Positions 56,349-64,000 of a stretch of DNA of 64,000 nt are shown one piece after another. The translations under genes and the position numbers were made by a program. The stretch is taken from assembly GCA_035575925.1 (NCBI GenBank), contig DATLXK010000023.1:62001-126000 (forward strand), given 5' to 3'. Positions within the stretch are counted from its first letter, which is position 1. The number at the start of each line of letters is the position of its first letter. The notes under the pieces were generated by a model. The model worked only from the letters and a program-made list of their open reading frames with translations. It made no database searches and was not told the origin of the DNA. The stretch is from DASWTL01 sp035575925 (GTDB taxonomy: Bacteria > Bacteroidota > Bacteroidia > Sphingobacteriales > Sphingobacteriaceae).

Positions 56349-56797
56349 AACGATTTATTATTAACTCTCCTTAATAACTATAACCTTATCTGAAGATTGA
56401 ACCAACGCATTGCTATACTTCCTGGGATATTTACTTAAGCACCGAAGCAAGCATAGAAACGTTAAAAGAGGTTTTTATATTCGTTGAAGGCCGATGTAAA
56501 TTAGAAATAACTAACGGAGTATATGCTGCTGATACTATTTTTGTTGCAGATTCGCAGTTTTTACCCGCTAAAGATTACCACCATTCGTTTAATTTACCCG
56601 AACCTGTAGTTACAGAAGAACCCGTTAAGAAAAATTTAATATCTAGTATCAGAGTTCCTTCAGAACGTTTGGATAACCTCATGAGTTTAGTTAGCGAGTT
56701 AATGACTTTGCAGCCCAAACTCGGAACGCTTACCGACCAAAATCCGCAATCAATCTCATTTCTTTCATTAATCTCATATACCAGACGATGTTCTTGA
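56349..56797 (+). pseudogene. Remnant of a cheA-like chemotaxis histidine kinase
   Basis: In two frames joined by a frameshift, the plus strand encodes a decayed fragment. NDLLLTLLNNYNLI (from 56349) resembles the GNDPLLLLNEL motif upstream of the CheA core. Then from 56384 come THCYTSWDIYLSTEASIETL and EVFIFVEGRCKLEI, matching the conserved WDIxLxT...DVFIFVEDxCxL block of Bacteroidota CheA. Next, SIRVPSERLDNLMSLVSEL (from about 56645) is the dimerisation domain. It stops at TGA, 56795-56797, and the ATPase and CheW-like domains are missing. Confidence 0.65.
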
Positions 56798-56953
56798 TTT
56801 ATTCTGCGAGACCATAATCCTGATAAGTTATGCTTTAAACCTAATGCGGTATAAATATCAACAAACCTGAATTGAGCTCAGGATAGACTATTTATAAGAA
56901 AATGTTCATTAGCTATAGTCGAATTCAAGATATGTTAACCCGGAAGAAATATC
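56798..56953. other. Non-coding tail between the cheA remnant and the PHP gene
   Basis: I see no gene, hairpin or repeat in this short AT-rich stretch. Confidence 0.5.
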
Positions 56954-58150
56954 TTATTTTCTTCTAACCGGCTGCGTCCATGCAGTCTCTGTATCTCCGG
57001 CTGAATAAGGATTATCTTTGGGTTTGTTTGAAATCACTTTCGCTCTTACATACAGATTTTTCTTTCGAAGTTTATAACTGGCATTTGTGCTTTTTACTTC
57101 TTTCAGCAGCACACCAACTTTATTTTTAGTCTGTTTATCTTTACCAGCTCCCCAGAACTGAATAGTATATTCAACACCTTGTTCAGGGTCAACAACTATT
57201 TTTAATCTGCGATTACTAAACTCAAGCTCCCGGAGTTCTACCCCCGTAGTAGCATAAAAATCACCTTTTTCCATAGCCGCGATCAATGCTGCAGGTTTCA
57301 GCTCTGCTGCCCGTACCATGATCCACCCGCGGCCGGGATTGCTTGTGGTAGAATTATATTCCAGAAAGTTATGCGCATCGTCAGTTGCCAGTCCATAAAT
57401 CAGTTCTTTGTCCTGGCTGATATAATGAATGAGCAGCTTATCCCATAATTCATCCATACCGATGGTTGTTGAGTCGCCATAATTATGCACATGGGGATGC
57501 CCGTTATACACCTCAAAAAAACGCTCTCCCTTCAACTGCATTATGTCTTCAACCTTAATAGCCCATTGAAAGTTAGGATGATTAATATGAGCGAACATGG
57601 ATTGTCCTGTCCGTGCACGTTGTGCATACACCTGGTCAAGATTGTTTTGCATCACTTCAGCTACACTGTTGCCGCCCTGCGGCTTAATTACTTCCCGTAC
57701 ATTAATAGCCCCGATATGTATCGGCTTTTTCTGATATTCATCTGAGATCTCTTCAGCCTGCATGATCAAGAACTTATTCACTTCCTCAAACATCGGCTGA
57801 TATTCAGCCAGTGTTTTTAGTCTGACACTAATTTTTCCTGCAGAATCTGTTTTGTAACTTACCCAATCCTTCCCGTATTTTTCAAGATATTCTCTAAACC
57901 TGCTCTGACGAAAAGGGTGAGCGGGAAGAGTTACCCATTTCTCGCCCTGCGCCAGAGTATTATGATCTGAAAGAGAAATGAAATCATACCCGTGTGACTT
58001 GTACCAGTCCATAATCATCTCAGGATAATCATTTCCATCACTCCAGAGCGAGTGCGTATGTGTGTTGCCTTTAAACCACCTGAGGGTTTGGTCTTGTGTG
58101 AATGCCTGGAAAGGAAGAAAGACTATAAGTAAAAGGATTGTCCTGTTCAT
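56954..58150 (-). CDS. Secreted PHP-domain phosphoesterase without accessory domain
   Basis: The protein is about 398 residues from the ATG at 58150, which begins a signal peptide (MNRTILLLIVFLPFQAFTQ); the upstream ATG at 58198 adds 16 unlikely residues. It has the PHP ligand motifs FKGNTHTHSLWSDGND, FISLSDHNTLA, FAHINHPNFQW, EVYNGHPHVHNYGDS and ATDDAHNFLEYNS. It is a paralogue of the PHP enzyme at 43.7 kb and lacks the golvesin-like domain. Position next to the sigma/FecR genes links it to the same polysaccharide locus; the substrate is unknown. Confidence 0.85.
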   Translation of the reverse strand: MNRTILLLIVFLPFQAFTQDQTLRWFKGNTHTHSLWSDGNDYPEMIMDWYKSHGYDFISLSDHNTLAQGEKWVTLPAHPFRQSRFREYLEKYGKDWVSYKTDSAGKISVRLKTLAEYQPMFEEVNKFLIMQAEEISDEYQKKPIHIGAINVREVIKPQGGNSVAEVMQNNLDQVYAQRARTGQSMFAHINHPNFQWAIKVEDIMQLKGERFFEVYNGHPHVHNYGDSTTIGMDELWDKLLIHYISQDKELIYGLATDDAHNFLEYNSTTSNPGRGWIMVRAAELKPAALIAAMEKGDFYATTGVELRELEFSNRRLKIVVDPEQGVEYTIQFWGAGKDKQTKNKVGVLLKEVKSTNASYKLRKKNLYVRAKVISNKPKDNPYSAGDTETAWTQPVRRK

Positions 58151-58238
58151 TGCCTGTTTATTAATGTGACGGATCTGGATTGTAAGATAAGAAATCATCG
58201 GAGGGAGTTATTTATTTTCTTTAACGGGAACGAGTATA

Positions 58239-58481
58239 TTATTGAATATTTTTACCTATTCGCATTCGTGATCTTCTTTCATTTATTACTTTTTTAAAAT
58301 ATGCCAGGCTTTGAGGTACCTGCTGAACTGCCCGGGAACTTTCGTCCTCAATATAAAAATATTTAATGGCAGTTTTTTGAACCGCTTTCAATATCGTAAA
58401 TATATCAATCTGGCCCGTGCCGAGCGAAACATTATTTTCCCCGGAAGTGAGATTACCGGACGAATCGTGATCAATACCAGT
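58239..58481 (-). pseudogene. C-terminal remnant of a sugar phosphate isomerase/epimerase
   Basis: A minus-strand frame of about 80 codons encodes SSGNLTSGENNVSLGTGQID, IFTILKAVQKTAIKYFYIED, and ESSRAVQQVPQSLAYFKKV, matching the C-terminal end of xylose-isomerase-like TIM-barrel sugar phosphate isomerases/epimerases. The upstream two thirds are missing; the frame begins right after the kinase stop (58484). The region is otherwise without an intact gene. Confidence 0.65.
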
Positions 58482-58483
58482 AA

Positions 58484-59686
58484 CTACTTAACAGAAATTA
58501 AGCCCGGCAAAGAAAAGAAGAATGTAGAGCCTACATCTTTCGTACTCTCCACCCAAATCTTCCCACCATGGTCAGTAATAATCTCTGATGCAATATATAA
58601 ACCCATACCTAAACCAGAATATCCTTTTACTACTTGCTTATCCCGGTGGAATTTTTGAAATATTTTATCAATACTTTCCTCTGACATTCCTATGCCTTCA
58701 TCAGCTACAGAAACTGTGAGGCTACCATTTTCACAAACAGTAGTTTTTAATACAACCCGGCTGCCGACTTTTGAATATTTTCCTGCGTTGCTTATAAGAT
58801 TAGTAAAAACCTGGTCCATCCGCTCTCTGTCTATCTTCACCCTCACCTTTGCGCCAAGCTCTACCGTTAATTTATGATTGGGCAGTAAATGAGTAAGTAA
58901 AAAAGAAGTGTCTTCTATAAAGGAGTTAAACTCAACTTCCTCATAGTTATATTCGAGTTTCCCATTTTCAATTTTTGATGTATCCAGCAGCTGCTGTACG
59001 AGATTTCTCAGTTTGGTCGACTGCCCGTCAATCTTCATAAGTAAATCTTTTACCTTTTCGCTGCAAGCGGCCTTACCTGACAAGGCAAGCTGGGTGTATG
59101 CCTTTATGATTGTAATGGGCGTTTTTAGTTCATGACTTGCAATCGAAATGAATTCGTTTCGCTTATCATCTATATACTTCGATTGCCGCAATTGTGCATC
59201 TTTGTCTTCAGCAATATTGGATAATTCCAAGTTTTTCTTTTTAACCTCTTCATAGGCTGATACCGGGGGCTCCGTATCAAAGTATGCCTTAAGATTTTTT
59301 ATTTTAAGCTGGTCTAAACTTATGGAGCGCGGCAAATTAATGCCAATTTCAATGACAACTTTATCGGATAAAATATAATTCTGGAATAAGGGAACCAGTT
59401 TTTTAGCATAGAAAAAGCTTTCTGCCGAAATTTCAGTTCCTTCTATGCCATCGTATTGTATAATTCCGGCTAATGAATACCGATTTGCATTTTGTACCAG
59501 GCCAAGTGAAAGAATACCAGTATCTGTAAAGTCTATTACCACCCTGCAAAGTTCTGCTACGGCTGTAACAAAAGTAGCCTGAGTAGAAAGAGTCAGTTTT
59601 AATATTTCTGATAGTTTTGAAGCTTTTTTTTGCGCCAAAACCAGGTCCATTTCATTTTCCAATGTAAGGGTGATCAGTTCTAACAT
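58484..59686 (-). CDS. Histidine kinase with degenerate RsbT-like N-terminal domain
   Basis: The 400-residue protein is cytoplasmic (no transmembrane helix). The N-terminal ~130 residues resemble RsbT (DLVLAQKKASKLSEILKL and TAVAELCRVVIDFTDTGILS), but the ATP-site N-box residue is lost (ELCRVV instead of ELxRN) and the G boxes are missing. A coiled coil leads to HisKA (FISIASHELKTPITIIKAY) and a full HATPase (NAGKYSKV, DEGIGMS, GLGMGLYIAS). It is the last gene of the stressosome operon, one base after the phosphatase gene. No receiver or output domain is attached. Confidence 0.92.
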   Translation of the reverse strand: MLELITLTLENEMDLVLAQKKASKLSEILKLTLSTQATFVTAVAELCRVVIDFTDTGILSLGLVQNANRYSLAGIIQYDGIEGTEISAESFFYAKKLVPLFQNYILSDKVVIEIGINLPRSISLDQLKIKNLKAYFDTEPPVSAYEEVKKKNLELSNIAEDKDAQLRQSKYIDDKRNEFISIASHELKTPITIIKAYTQLALSGKAACSEKVKDLLMKIDGQSTKLRNLVQQLLDTSKIENGKLEYNYEEVEFNSFIEDTSFLLTHLLPNHKLTVELGAKVRVKIDRERMDQVFTNLISNAGKYSKVGSRVVLKTTVCENGSLTVSVADEGIGMSEESIDKIFQKFHRDKQVVKGYSGLGMGLYIASEIITDHGGKIWVESTKDVGSTFFFSLPGLISVK

Positions 59687-59687
59687 G

Positions 59688-60698
59688 TTAATAAACTTTA
59701 CATACTACTACAGACATATCATCTGTTTTTCGGCCATAATCCTTGTATAAAGCCGCTGCCAGAAATGACATATCGTATTTATTGATCCCTGGATATTTTG
59801 AACTATCCCATCGCGTTTTTAATCCATCTGAACATAGGGTGATCTGATGAAAATCTTCAGACGAAATTTCAACACTAGTCATTGTGTTAGGGATATTGTG
59901 CCCGATAATACCGTTGTATGACATCAGGTTGCGTACGCTCTGATAATTCATCATACCTATTGATATATTCCCCACTCCCGCTATTTTCCAGATCTTTGTT
60001 TTAAAATCATAAACCACCACAGTGCCTACCGCTCCACGCGTTTTCTTGATAGAGCGGTGTATAAACCTGATAATTTCGACCGGATCAGTTTCGTTGCAAC
60101 GCTTAAATGCATTCCTCGCTTCGATAATAGCTTTATGAGCTTCCTCTCCATGACCAAGCCCATCGGCAACTAATAATTTAAAATAATCGGCGGTTTGGCA
60201 AAAAATTCCGCCGTCTCCACTTACTGTTTCCCCTGGCTTTGGCACCACTACAGAACGTACAGATAACGCTTTGTTTTTTACCAATGGCACAAAATTTTTA
60301 TAAATGCGGCAAAGAAGAATAGTTCCCCAACCAACCAGGCTATATATTTCAAAATAATCAGAAAGTCTTTTTATGCTCCCCAGTCCATTCCCCAATGTAC
60401 TTGCGGTAGATACGCCGTCAAGCATCATTCGTGCAGGGTCAGCAATTCCCGGACCACTGTCTATACAGATTAATTCAAGATATTCATTGTCTTTCTCTCC
60501 GGTTACACACATCAACAGTTCACCTTTATCTGCGTGTTTCAGGAGATTTGAAGTCATTTCAGCCACGATGATATCCAGCTCACTCAACTTTTTAGTAGTA
60601 AAACCTGCTTCAGCGGCTTTCTTATTGATATCTTTCTTTAATAAAGAAAAATAGCTCCTGTCTTCTGCACAAAAACTTGTGTGTGTTGCATTATCCAT
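59688..60698 (-). CDS. RsbT-like ATPase fused to a SpoIIE-type PP2C phosphatase
   Basis: The 336-residue protein has an N-terminal GHKL ATPase of the anti-sigma kinase type (EMTSNLLKHADKGELL, DSGPGIAD, GNGLGSIKRL; about 1-130) and a C-terminal PP2C/SpoIIE phosphatase (about 140-336, with metal motifs LVADGLGHGEEA, LCSDGLKTRW and KTDDMSVVV). It should dephosphorylate RsbR/RsbS, like RsbX. The combination with an RsbT-like domain suggests it docks on the same complex. The start overlaps the RsbT gene by 8 bases. Confidence 0.93.
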   Translation of the reverse strand: MDNATHTSFCAEDRSYFSLLKKDINKKAAEAGFTTKKLSELDIIVAEMTSNLLKHADKGELLMCVTGEKDNEYLELICIDSGPGIADPARMMLDGVSTASTLGNGLGSIKRLSDYFEIYSLVGWGTILLCRIYKNFVPLVKNKALSVRSVVVPKPGETVSGDGGIFCQTADYFKLLVADGLGHGEEAHKAIIEARNAFKRCNETDPVEIIRFIHRSIKKTRGAVGTVVVYDFKTKIWKIAGVGNISIGMMNYQSVRNLMSYNGIIGHNIPNTMTSVEISSEDFHQITLCSDGLKTRWDSSKYPGINKYDMSFLAAALYKDYGRKTDDMSVVVCKVY

Positions 60699-61119
60699 TG
60701 GCCCATTTTATTACCACAACTGTAGTCCCTTTGCCCGCTTCACTTTTTATTTCGAATTCATTTACAAGTCGTTTAGCACCGGGTAAGCCCAGTCCCAGGC
60801 TTTTACCTGTTGAATATCCGTCTTTCATTGCTAAACTTATATCGGATATTCCGGGACCCTTATCTTTAAAAGTAAGCCGTACACCGTTATCCCGCCCTTT
60901 GGTAACAATTTCGATCAGCGTTTCTCCACCATTGGCATATTTAAGCATATTCCGGCCAAGCTCGCTGGCAGCGGTAATCAGTTTTGTTTGATTTACCAAA
61001 CCCATTTTTATTCTTACAGCGCACTCCTTCACCCGGTTCCTGAACGGCACTACGTCCTGATCTTTAATAATATGCATGATATCCTTAGACAGCGTGATGA
61101 TCATCGTCGTCCGGTTCAT
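60691..61119 (-). CDS. rsbT: RsbT-type serine/threonine kinase
   Basis: A small GHKL kinase with all boxes: SELGRNMLKYANGG (N), DKGPGISD (G1) and GYSTGKSLGLGLPGAKRLV (G2), ending IKWANG as in B. subtilis RsbT (IKWLR). RsbT phosphorylates RsbS and RsbR in the stressosome and is then released to act downstream. The upstream ATG at 61143 is inside rsbS; the ATG at 61119 or 61104 is more plausible. It overlaps rsbS and the phosphatase gene. Confidence 0.92.
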   Translation of the reverse strand: MNRTTMIITLSKDIMHIIKDQDVVPFRNRVKECAVRIKMGLVNQTKLITAASELGRNMLKYANGGETLIEIVTKGRDNGVRLTFKDKGPGISDISLAMKDGYSTGKSLGLGLPGAKRLVNEFEIKSEAGKGTTVVVIKWANG

Positions 61120-61492
61120 CATTATCATCTGCCTCAACTTCAACCTTTAAATTCAGAAGCTTCATCCCCTTTTCAACATCAAGTGCTGTATGAACACCCG
61201 TCAGAGGCAATCCAAGCTCAATGAGGGTAATAGCTACTGCCGGCTGCATACCAACTACCACGGTTTCGGCATCAAGAATTTTGCACATGGCTGCGATGTT
61301 TCCAAAAATCCTGCCCATAAAAGAATCAACAATAGACACCGCTGATATATCAATAAGAACACCTTTGGCGCTGGTTTTATTAACCATCTGCACCAGGTCG
61401 GCTTCTAATGATAATGCAAGCCTGTCATAGAGGTCTACCTGGATGGTAACCAATAAAAATGGTCCCATCTTTAAAATTGGAATCTTCTCCAT
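61085..61492 (-). CDS. rsbS: RsbS-type STAS protein
   Basis: The 135-residue protein is a STAS domain with the phosphorylatable Ser in IVDSFMGR (S57), the RsbS hallmark (Ser59 in B. subtilis). A C-terminal acidic, His-containing tail (EADDNDEPDDDDHHAV) is unusual for RsbS. It sits between rsbR and rsbT, overlapping the rsbR stop by one base (TAATG). Confidence 0.93.
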   Translation of the reverse strand: MEKIPILKMGPFLLVTIQVDLYDRLALSLEADLVQMVNKTSAKGVLIDISAVSIVDSFMGRIFGNIAAMCKILDAETVVVGMQPAVAITLIELGLPLTGVHTALDVEKGMKLLNLKVEVEADDNDEPDDDDHHAV

Positions 61493-62358
61493 TACTGAAC
61501 TGCTTTAATTGTCTGAACCTTTTTTACCTCCAGTTTTAGCGACTGAAAAGAGAACTTTAAAGCACTGGCAAGCGTAGCCTTGGTAATTATGTTTGAAAGG
61601 TCGATGCCTAAATGAACAATAGTTTGAGCTATTTCGGGACGTATTCCACTTATGATACATTCGGCTCCCATTAAACGTGTGGCACTCACGGTTTTAATTA
61701 AATGCTGTGCAACAAGGGAATCGACAGCCGGCACACCCGAAATGTCGAGGATAGCAATACTGCTACCGGTTTCAACAATTTCCTGCAACAGGTTTTCCAT
61801 AACTACCTGAGTACGGGCACTGTCAAGGGTACCGATAATGGGTAAAGCAAGAATACCATCCCATACACGGATAACCGGGGTTGATATTTCAGTTATCTCA
61901 TCAGTTTGGCGCAGAATTACTTCTTCGCGTCCTTTAATAAACGTTTCGAAAGTGACTATGCTAAAACTATCGAGTAAGCGGTTTAGCTGTACTGTTGCCT
62001 GGTAAAGAGTTTCTTTATCGTCTTTAATTTCCTGTTGCAGTAACTGTAATATGGCCTCTTTTAACCCGAAAATAAAGGCTCCGGTTTCGCGCGGAGTAAA
62101 ACCTTGCCGGGCCCTGGTTATTGATATGCCCGAAAGTATTTCAATAACTCCATCAAAATCATTGGAGTTTACATCATCTATATTTTCTGACGTTAAATTT
62201 AAAACAAACGAATCGACCAGTTCTTCAGATTGCTGCCTTATTTCCTCATTGGAAATCAAATCCTCTCTTAAACCCGCTTCTGAAAGTTGATTTTTGATCC
62301 ATAATTCAATTATAGTCTTCTTTTTCTTTTGTAACAACTTAGGGATATTGTATTCCAT
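61492..62358 (-). CDS. rsbR: RsbR-type stressosome sensor
   Basis: About 288 residues from the ATG at 62358 (MEYNIPKLL); the upstream ATG at 62421 gives an unlikely N-terminus. The N-terminal half is a helical RsbRD-type sensor domain (ELWIKNQLSEAGL, RARQGFTPRETGAFIFGLK). The C-terminal half is a STAS domain with LDISGVPAVDSLVAQHLI and GIRPEIAQTIVHLGIDL, close to B. subtilis RsbR; the target site reads Ser in VDS and Thr in AQT. RsbR and RsbS build the stressosome core. No sigma-B regulator follows. Confidence 0.93.
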   Translation of the reverse strand: MEYNIPKLLQKKKKTIIELWIKNQLSEAGLREDLISNEEIRQQSEELVDSFVLNLTSENIDDVNSNDFDGVIEILSGISITRARQGFTPRETGAFIFGLKEAILQLLQQEIKDDKETLYQATVQLNRLLDSFSIVTFETFIKGREEVILRQTDEITEISTPVIRVWDGILALPIIGTLDSARTQVVMENLLQEIVETGSSIAILDISGVPAVDSLVAQHLIKTVSATRLMGAECIISGIRPEIAQTIVHLGIDLSNIITKATLASALKFSFQSLKLEVKKVQTIKAVQ

Positions 62359-62825
62359 ACTTTTTGATTGAGTGTAATAGTAAGCAAATAAACAGCCGTA
62401 TTTTTTTTTAATTTCAGACAATTACGTTTTTGCAATAGTATTTATGGAAGTATTTTACTCATGAGGTTCTCAAGTCTATACTTGCCCCATTAATAATCAG
62501 CAAAAACTAAATAGATGTAATGAAGATGCTAAGCTCTTACCCGATAGGTGGGCTAAAATTGCTACACTTTCGCACAAGCACTCACTCAATGTTATATTTA
62601 AAGAAGTTGAAACAGAATCGTACTCCATTTATAAAATCTTTTCTTTTCGTAAAAACAATATTTCTTTCATGTTAAAACGATTAAAGCAGGCGGCAATGCA
62701 AATTTAGCACGAAGAGCCACATTATTACTATGCCGTGCCTCCGTAACAATTTTCCATGATAATTTTACTCTTTTTATCTGAAATCGGGCAGATGTCATTC
62801 TTTTATGACACCTGCTGATTGGGAA
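62359..62825. other. Gap upstream of rsbR with an unexplained open frame
   Basis: This 467-base stretch holds the rsbR promoter region, but no clear TAnnTTTG box. A plus-strand frame (62465-62707) encodes about 80 residues, including NEDAKLLPDRWAKIATLSH and SFMLKRLKQAAMQI, without a good start or recognised family. It looks like a remnant. Confidence 0.35.
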
Positions 62826-63848
62826 TTAACCCCGAACAAACTGGTTGGTAGGCTCATACGAATTATATAATTTGTCTACCTCTGCAGCAGGTTGCCCCTG
62901 TTTTTCTTTCAGTCCAGCTTTTGAAGGTGGCTCGGTCCATGGCATTTTATCAGCTACTATTTTTGGCACATTAATAATCACGTCTGTGCCGTTTCTTTTT
63001 AAAACTGCATCTAAAGGAATATAGGTATCTGTTTTAAAGATCAAACCCATTGGTACCAGGATATAGCCCTCACTTTCAGACTGCTGCATTACTTCCTTTA
63101 CCGTGCCTATCTCCCCGCCATCTGATCCACGAACGGTGTCGCCCTGTTGGATTTGCATGATATCGCTATTGCCACTTTCAATGGCCGCTAGAAAATCATC
63201 TGTTTTAATTACGGCATTAGCAATTAGAGGGAAATTTATATTAATGGCTGCTTCGTATTCCATTATACCGGCGGCACCAATTGCATCCGCAATAAAAGTT
63301 ACATCATACCCTCTTTCCATGGCATGCCGCCCGGTAGATTCGCAGCAAAGGTTGGCCGTCATACCCGCAATTACAATATGGGTAGTTCCCCGGTTTTTTA
63401 ATTCATCGGCCAAATCGGTTTGTAATACATCGCAGCTTTTGTGGGGTTGCAAAATAATATCGCCGGCCTGCGGCCTAAGGTCCGGGTGAAAGTCGGCGCC
63501 CCAGCTGCCGGCCTGGAACATTTTCATTTCAAACATCATCCGGTTAATACCACTTCTTTTTTGCAGCTGTTCGTCGGCATAATCTTCTTCGGTATATGCC
63601 ATCGGGCCGAATAAAACCGGAATTCCGGCTGCCCGGGCACCCGCTATTACCCGTTGCAGATTCTCGATTACATTATTCATGCCCACCGTTTTCTTAGTTA
63701 GTTCCCAGGCGGCACCACCTTCGGAAAGAAAGTCATTAACCGGATCAATTACCAAAAGCACTGTCCGGTCTGGTGGATAAGAAGTGCCGCTTTCGTTCTT
63801 TGGCAGGTAAGTAGCCTGTGACTTACTTTCATTTTTTATTGGTTCCAT
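62826..63848 (-). CDS. Isochorismatase-family hydrolase fused to a PRC-barrel/DUF2171-like domain
   Basis: The 340-residue protein has an isochorismatase fold (about 25-225) with catalytic Asp35 (VIDPVNDF), Lys137 (PHKSCD) and Cys168 (TANLCCEST). Residues about 230-320 (QQGDTVRGSDGGEIGTVKEV, PMGLIFKTDTYIPLDAVLK, NVPKIVADKMPW) read as a PRC-barrel or DUF2171-like domain, an unusual partner. The family hydrolyses amides such as nicotinamide or breaks vinyl ethers; which one is not clear. The upstream 150 bases hold a near -7 box (TATATTTC) close to the start. Confidence 0.85.
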   Translation of the reverse strand: MEPIKNESKSQATYLPKNESGTSYPPDRTVLLVIDPVNDFLSEGGAAWELTKKTVGMNNVIENLQRVIAGARAAGIPVLFGPMAYTEEDYADEQLQKRSGINRMMFEMKMFQAGSWGADFHPDLRPQAGDIILQPHKSCDVLQTDLADELKNRGTTHIVIAGMTANLCCESTGRHAMERGYDVTFIADAIGAAGIMEYEAAININFPLIANAVIKTDDFLAAIESGNSDIMQIQQGDTVRGSDGGEIGTVKEVMQQSESEGYILVPMGLIFKTDTYIPLDAVLKRNGTDVIINVPKIVADKMPWTEPPSKAGLKEKQGQPAAEVDKLYNSYEPTNQFVRG

Positions 63849-64000
63849 GTTTTGGTTTTAAGTAATGAAATATAGTTAGATTTTAAATTTGAGATGTTAG
63901 CACTTTGTCCGACTTTACAAAAACAAACTTGTAAATGTTTCTCAGCATATATTTTTAACAATGGGTTATAAGGTTTGTTCTCTCAATCTTGTAATAGCTC
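63849..64000. other. Upstream region of the isochorismatase gene
   Basis: No gene is visible. TATATTTC on the minus strand, near 63870-63877, resembles the -7 box. The window ends here. Confidence 0.3.

Noticed and set aside
58311..58658. + strand open frame of 115 codons
   Set aside because: It is antisense to the isomerase remnant and to the 3' end of the kinase, both of which match known families.
1..64000. CRISPR arrays, rRNA genes, prophage or complete insertion sequences
   Set aside because: I looked for regularly spaced repeats, rRNA signatures and phage structural genes and saw none; only a transposase tail is present.

Overview
The window looks like chromosome from a Bacteroidota of the Sphingobacteriaceae type (Mucilaginibacter/Pedobacter-like); this is inferred from gene content, not from a search. 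The support is a SusC/SusD pair with FecR and an ECF sigma factor, a DUF4290 gene next to murA, the order tRNA-Leu - trigger factor - clpP - clpX, low GC, and several upstream sequences matching the Bacteroidota -7 box TAnnTTTG. All or nearly all of the window is coding.

Layout. 0-5.8 kb: the end of an EnvC/M23-type gene, a large secreted zinc metalloprotease, a PAP2 phosphatase, a YtxH-like small protein, a transposase remnant and a DEAD-box helicase. 5.9-8.8 kb: xylose isomerase and xylulokinase. 8.9-13.3 kb: SlyD-like isomerase, YyaL-like protein, M20 dipeptidase and a 44-residue lipoprotein. 13.3-21.9 kb: a winged-helix-like protein, a TPR sensor protein with a histidine-kinase dimerisation domain but no ATPase, PcrA/UvrD, DUF4290, MurA (active-site Cys replaced by Asp), YceI lipoprotein and cystathionine beta-synthase. 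22.0-23.4 kb: an AT-rich, probably acquired Fic gene behind a near-perfect palindrome. 23.6-28.0 kb: AMP nucleosidase, ClpX, ClpP, trigger factor, tRNA-Leu(TAG).

28.1-35.4 kb is a compact signalling operon: hybrid kinase (CHASE3-GAF-kinase-3 receivers), CheR, stand-alone CheB, a REC-kinase-REC protein and a BtuF-like protein, with no CheA, CheW or receptor. 35.6-58.2 kb is a polysaccharide utilisation locus: sodium/sugar symporter, GH43, aldose epimerase, GH5-like enzyme, phosphodiesterase-like enzyme, sulfatase, PHP enzyme, three tandem GH43 paralogues, SusD, SusC, FecR, sigma factor and a second PHP enzyme. Together with xylAB it suggests use of arabinose/xylose-containing plant glycans. 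One GH43 paralogue has lost a catalytic Asp. A + strand terminator just upstream of susC is compatible with a susC antisense RNA. A 1-kb gap at 56-57 kb holds a decayed cheA.

58.5-62.4 kb holds the most striking system: a five-gene stressosome operon (RsbR, RsbS, RsbT, an RsbT-like/PP2C phosphatase fusion, and a histidine kinase whose N-terminus is a degenerate RsbT-like domain) with no SigB-type sigma factor beside it. This suggests that the stressosome output is wired to a two-component kinase. A sugar-phosphate isomerase remnant abuts the kinase. The window ends with an isochorismatase-family hydrolase fused to a PRC/DUF2171-like domain.
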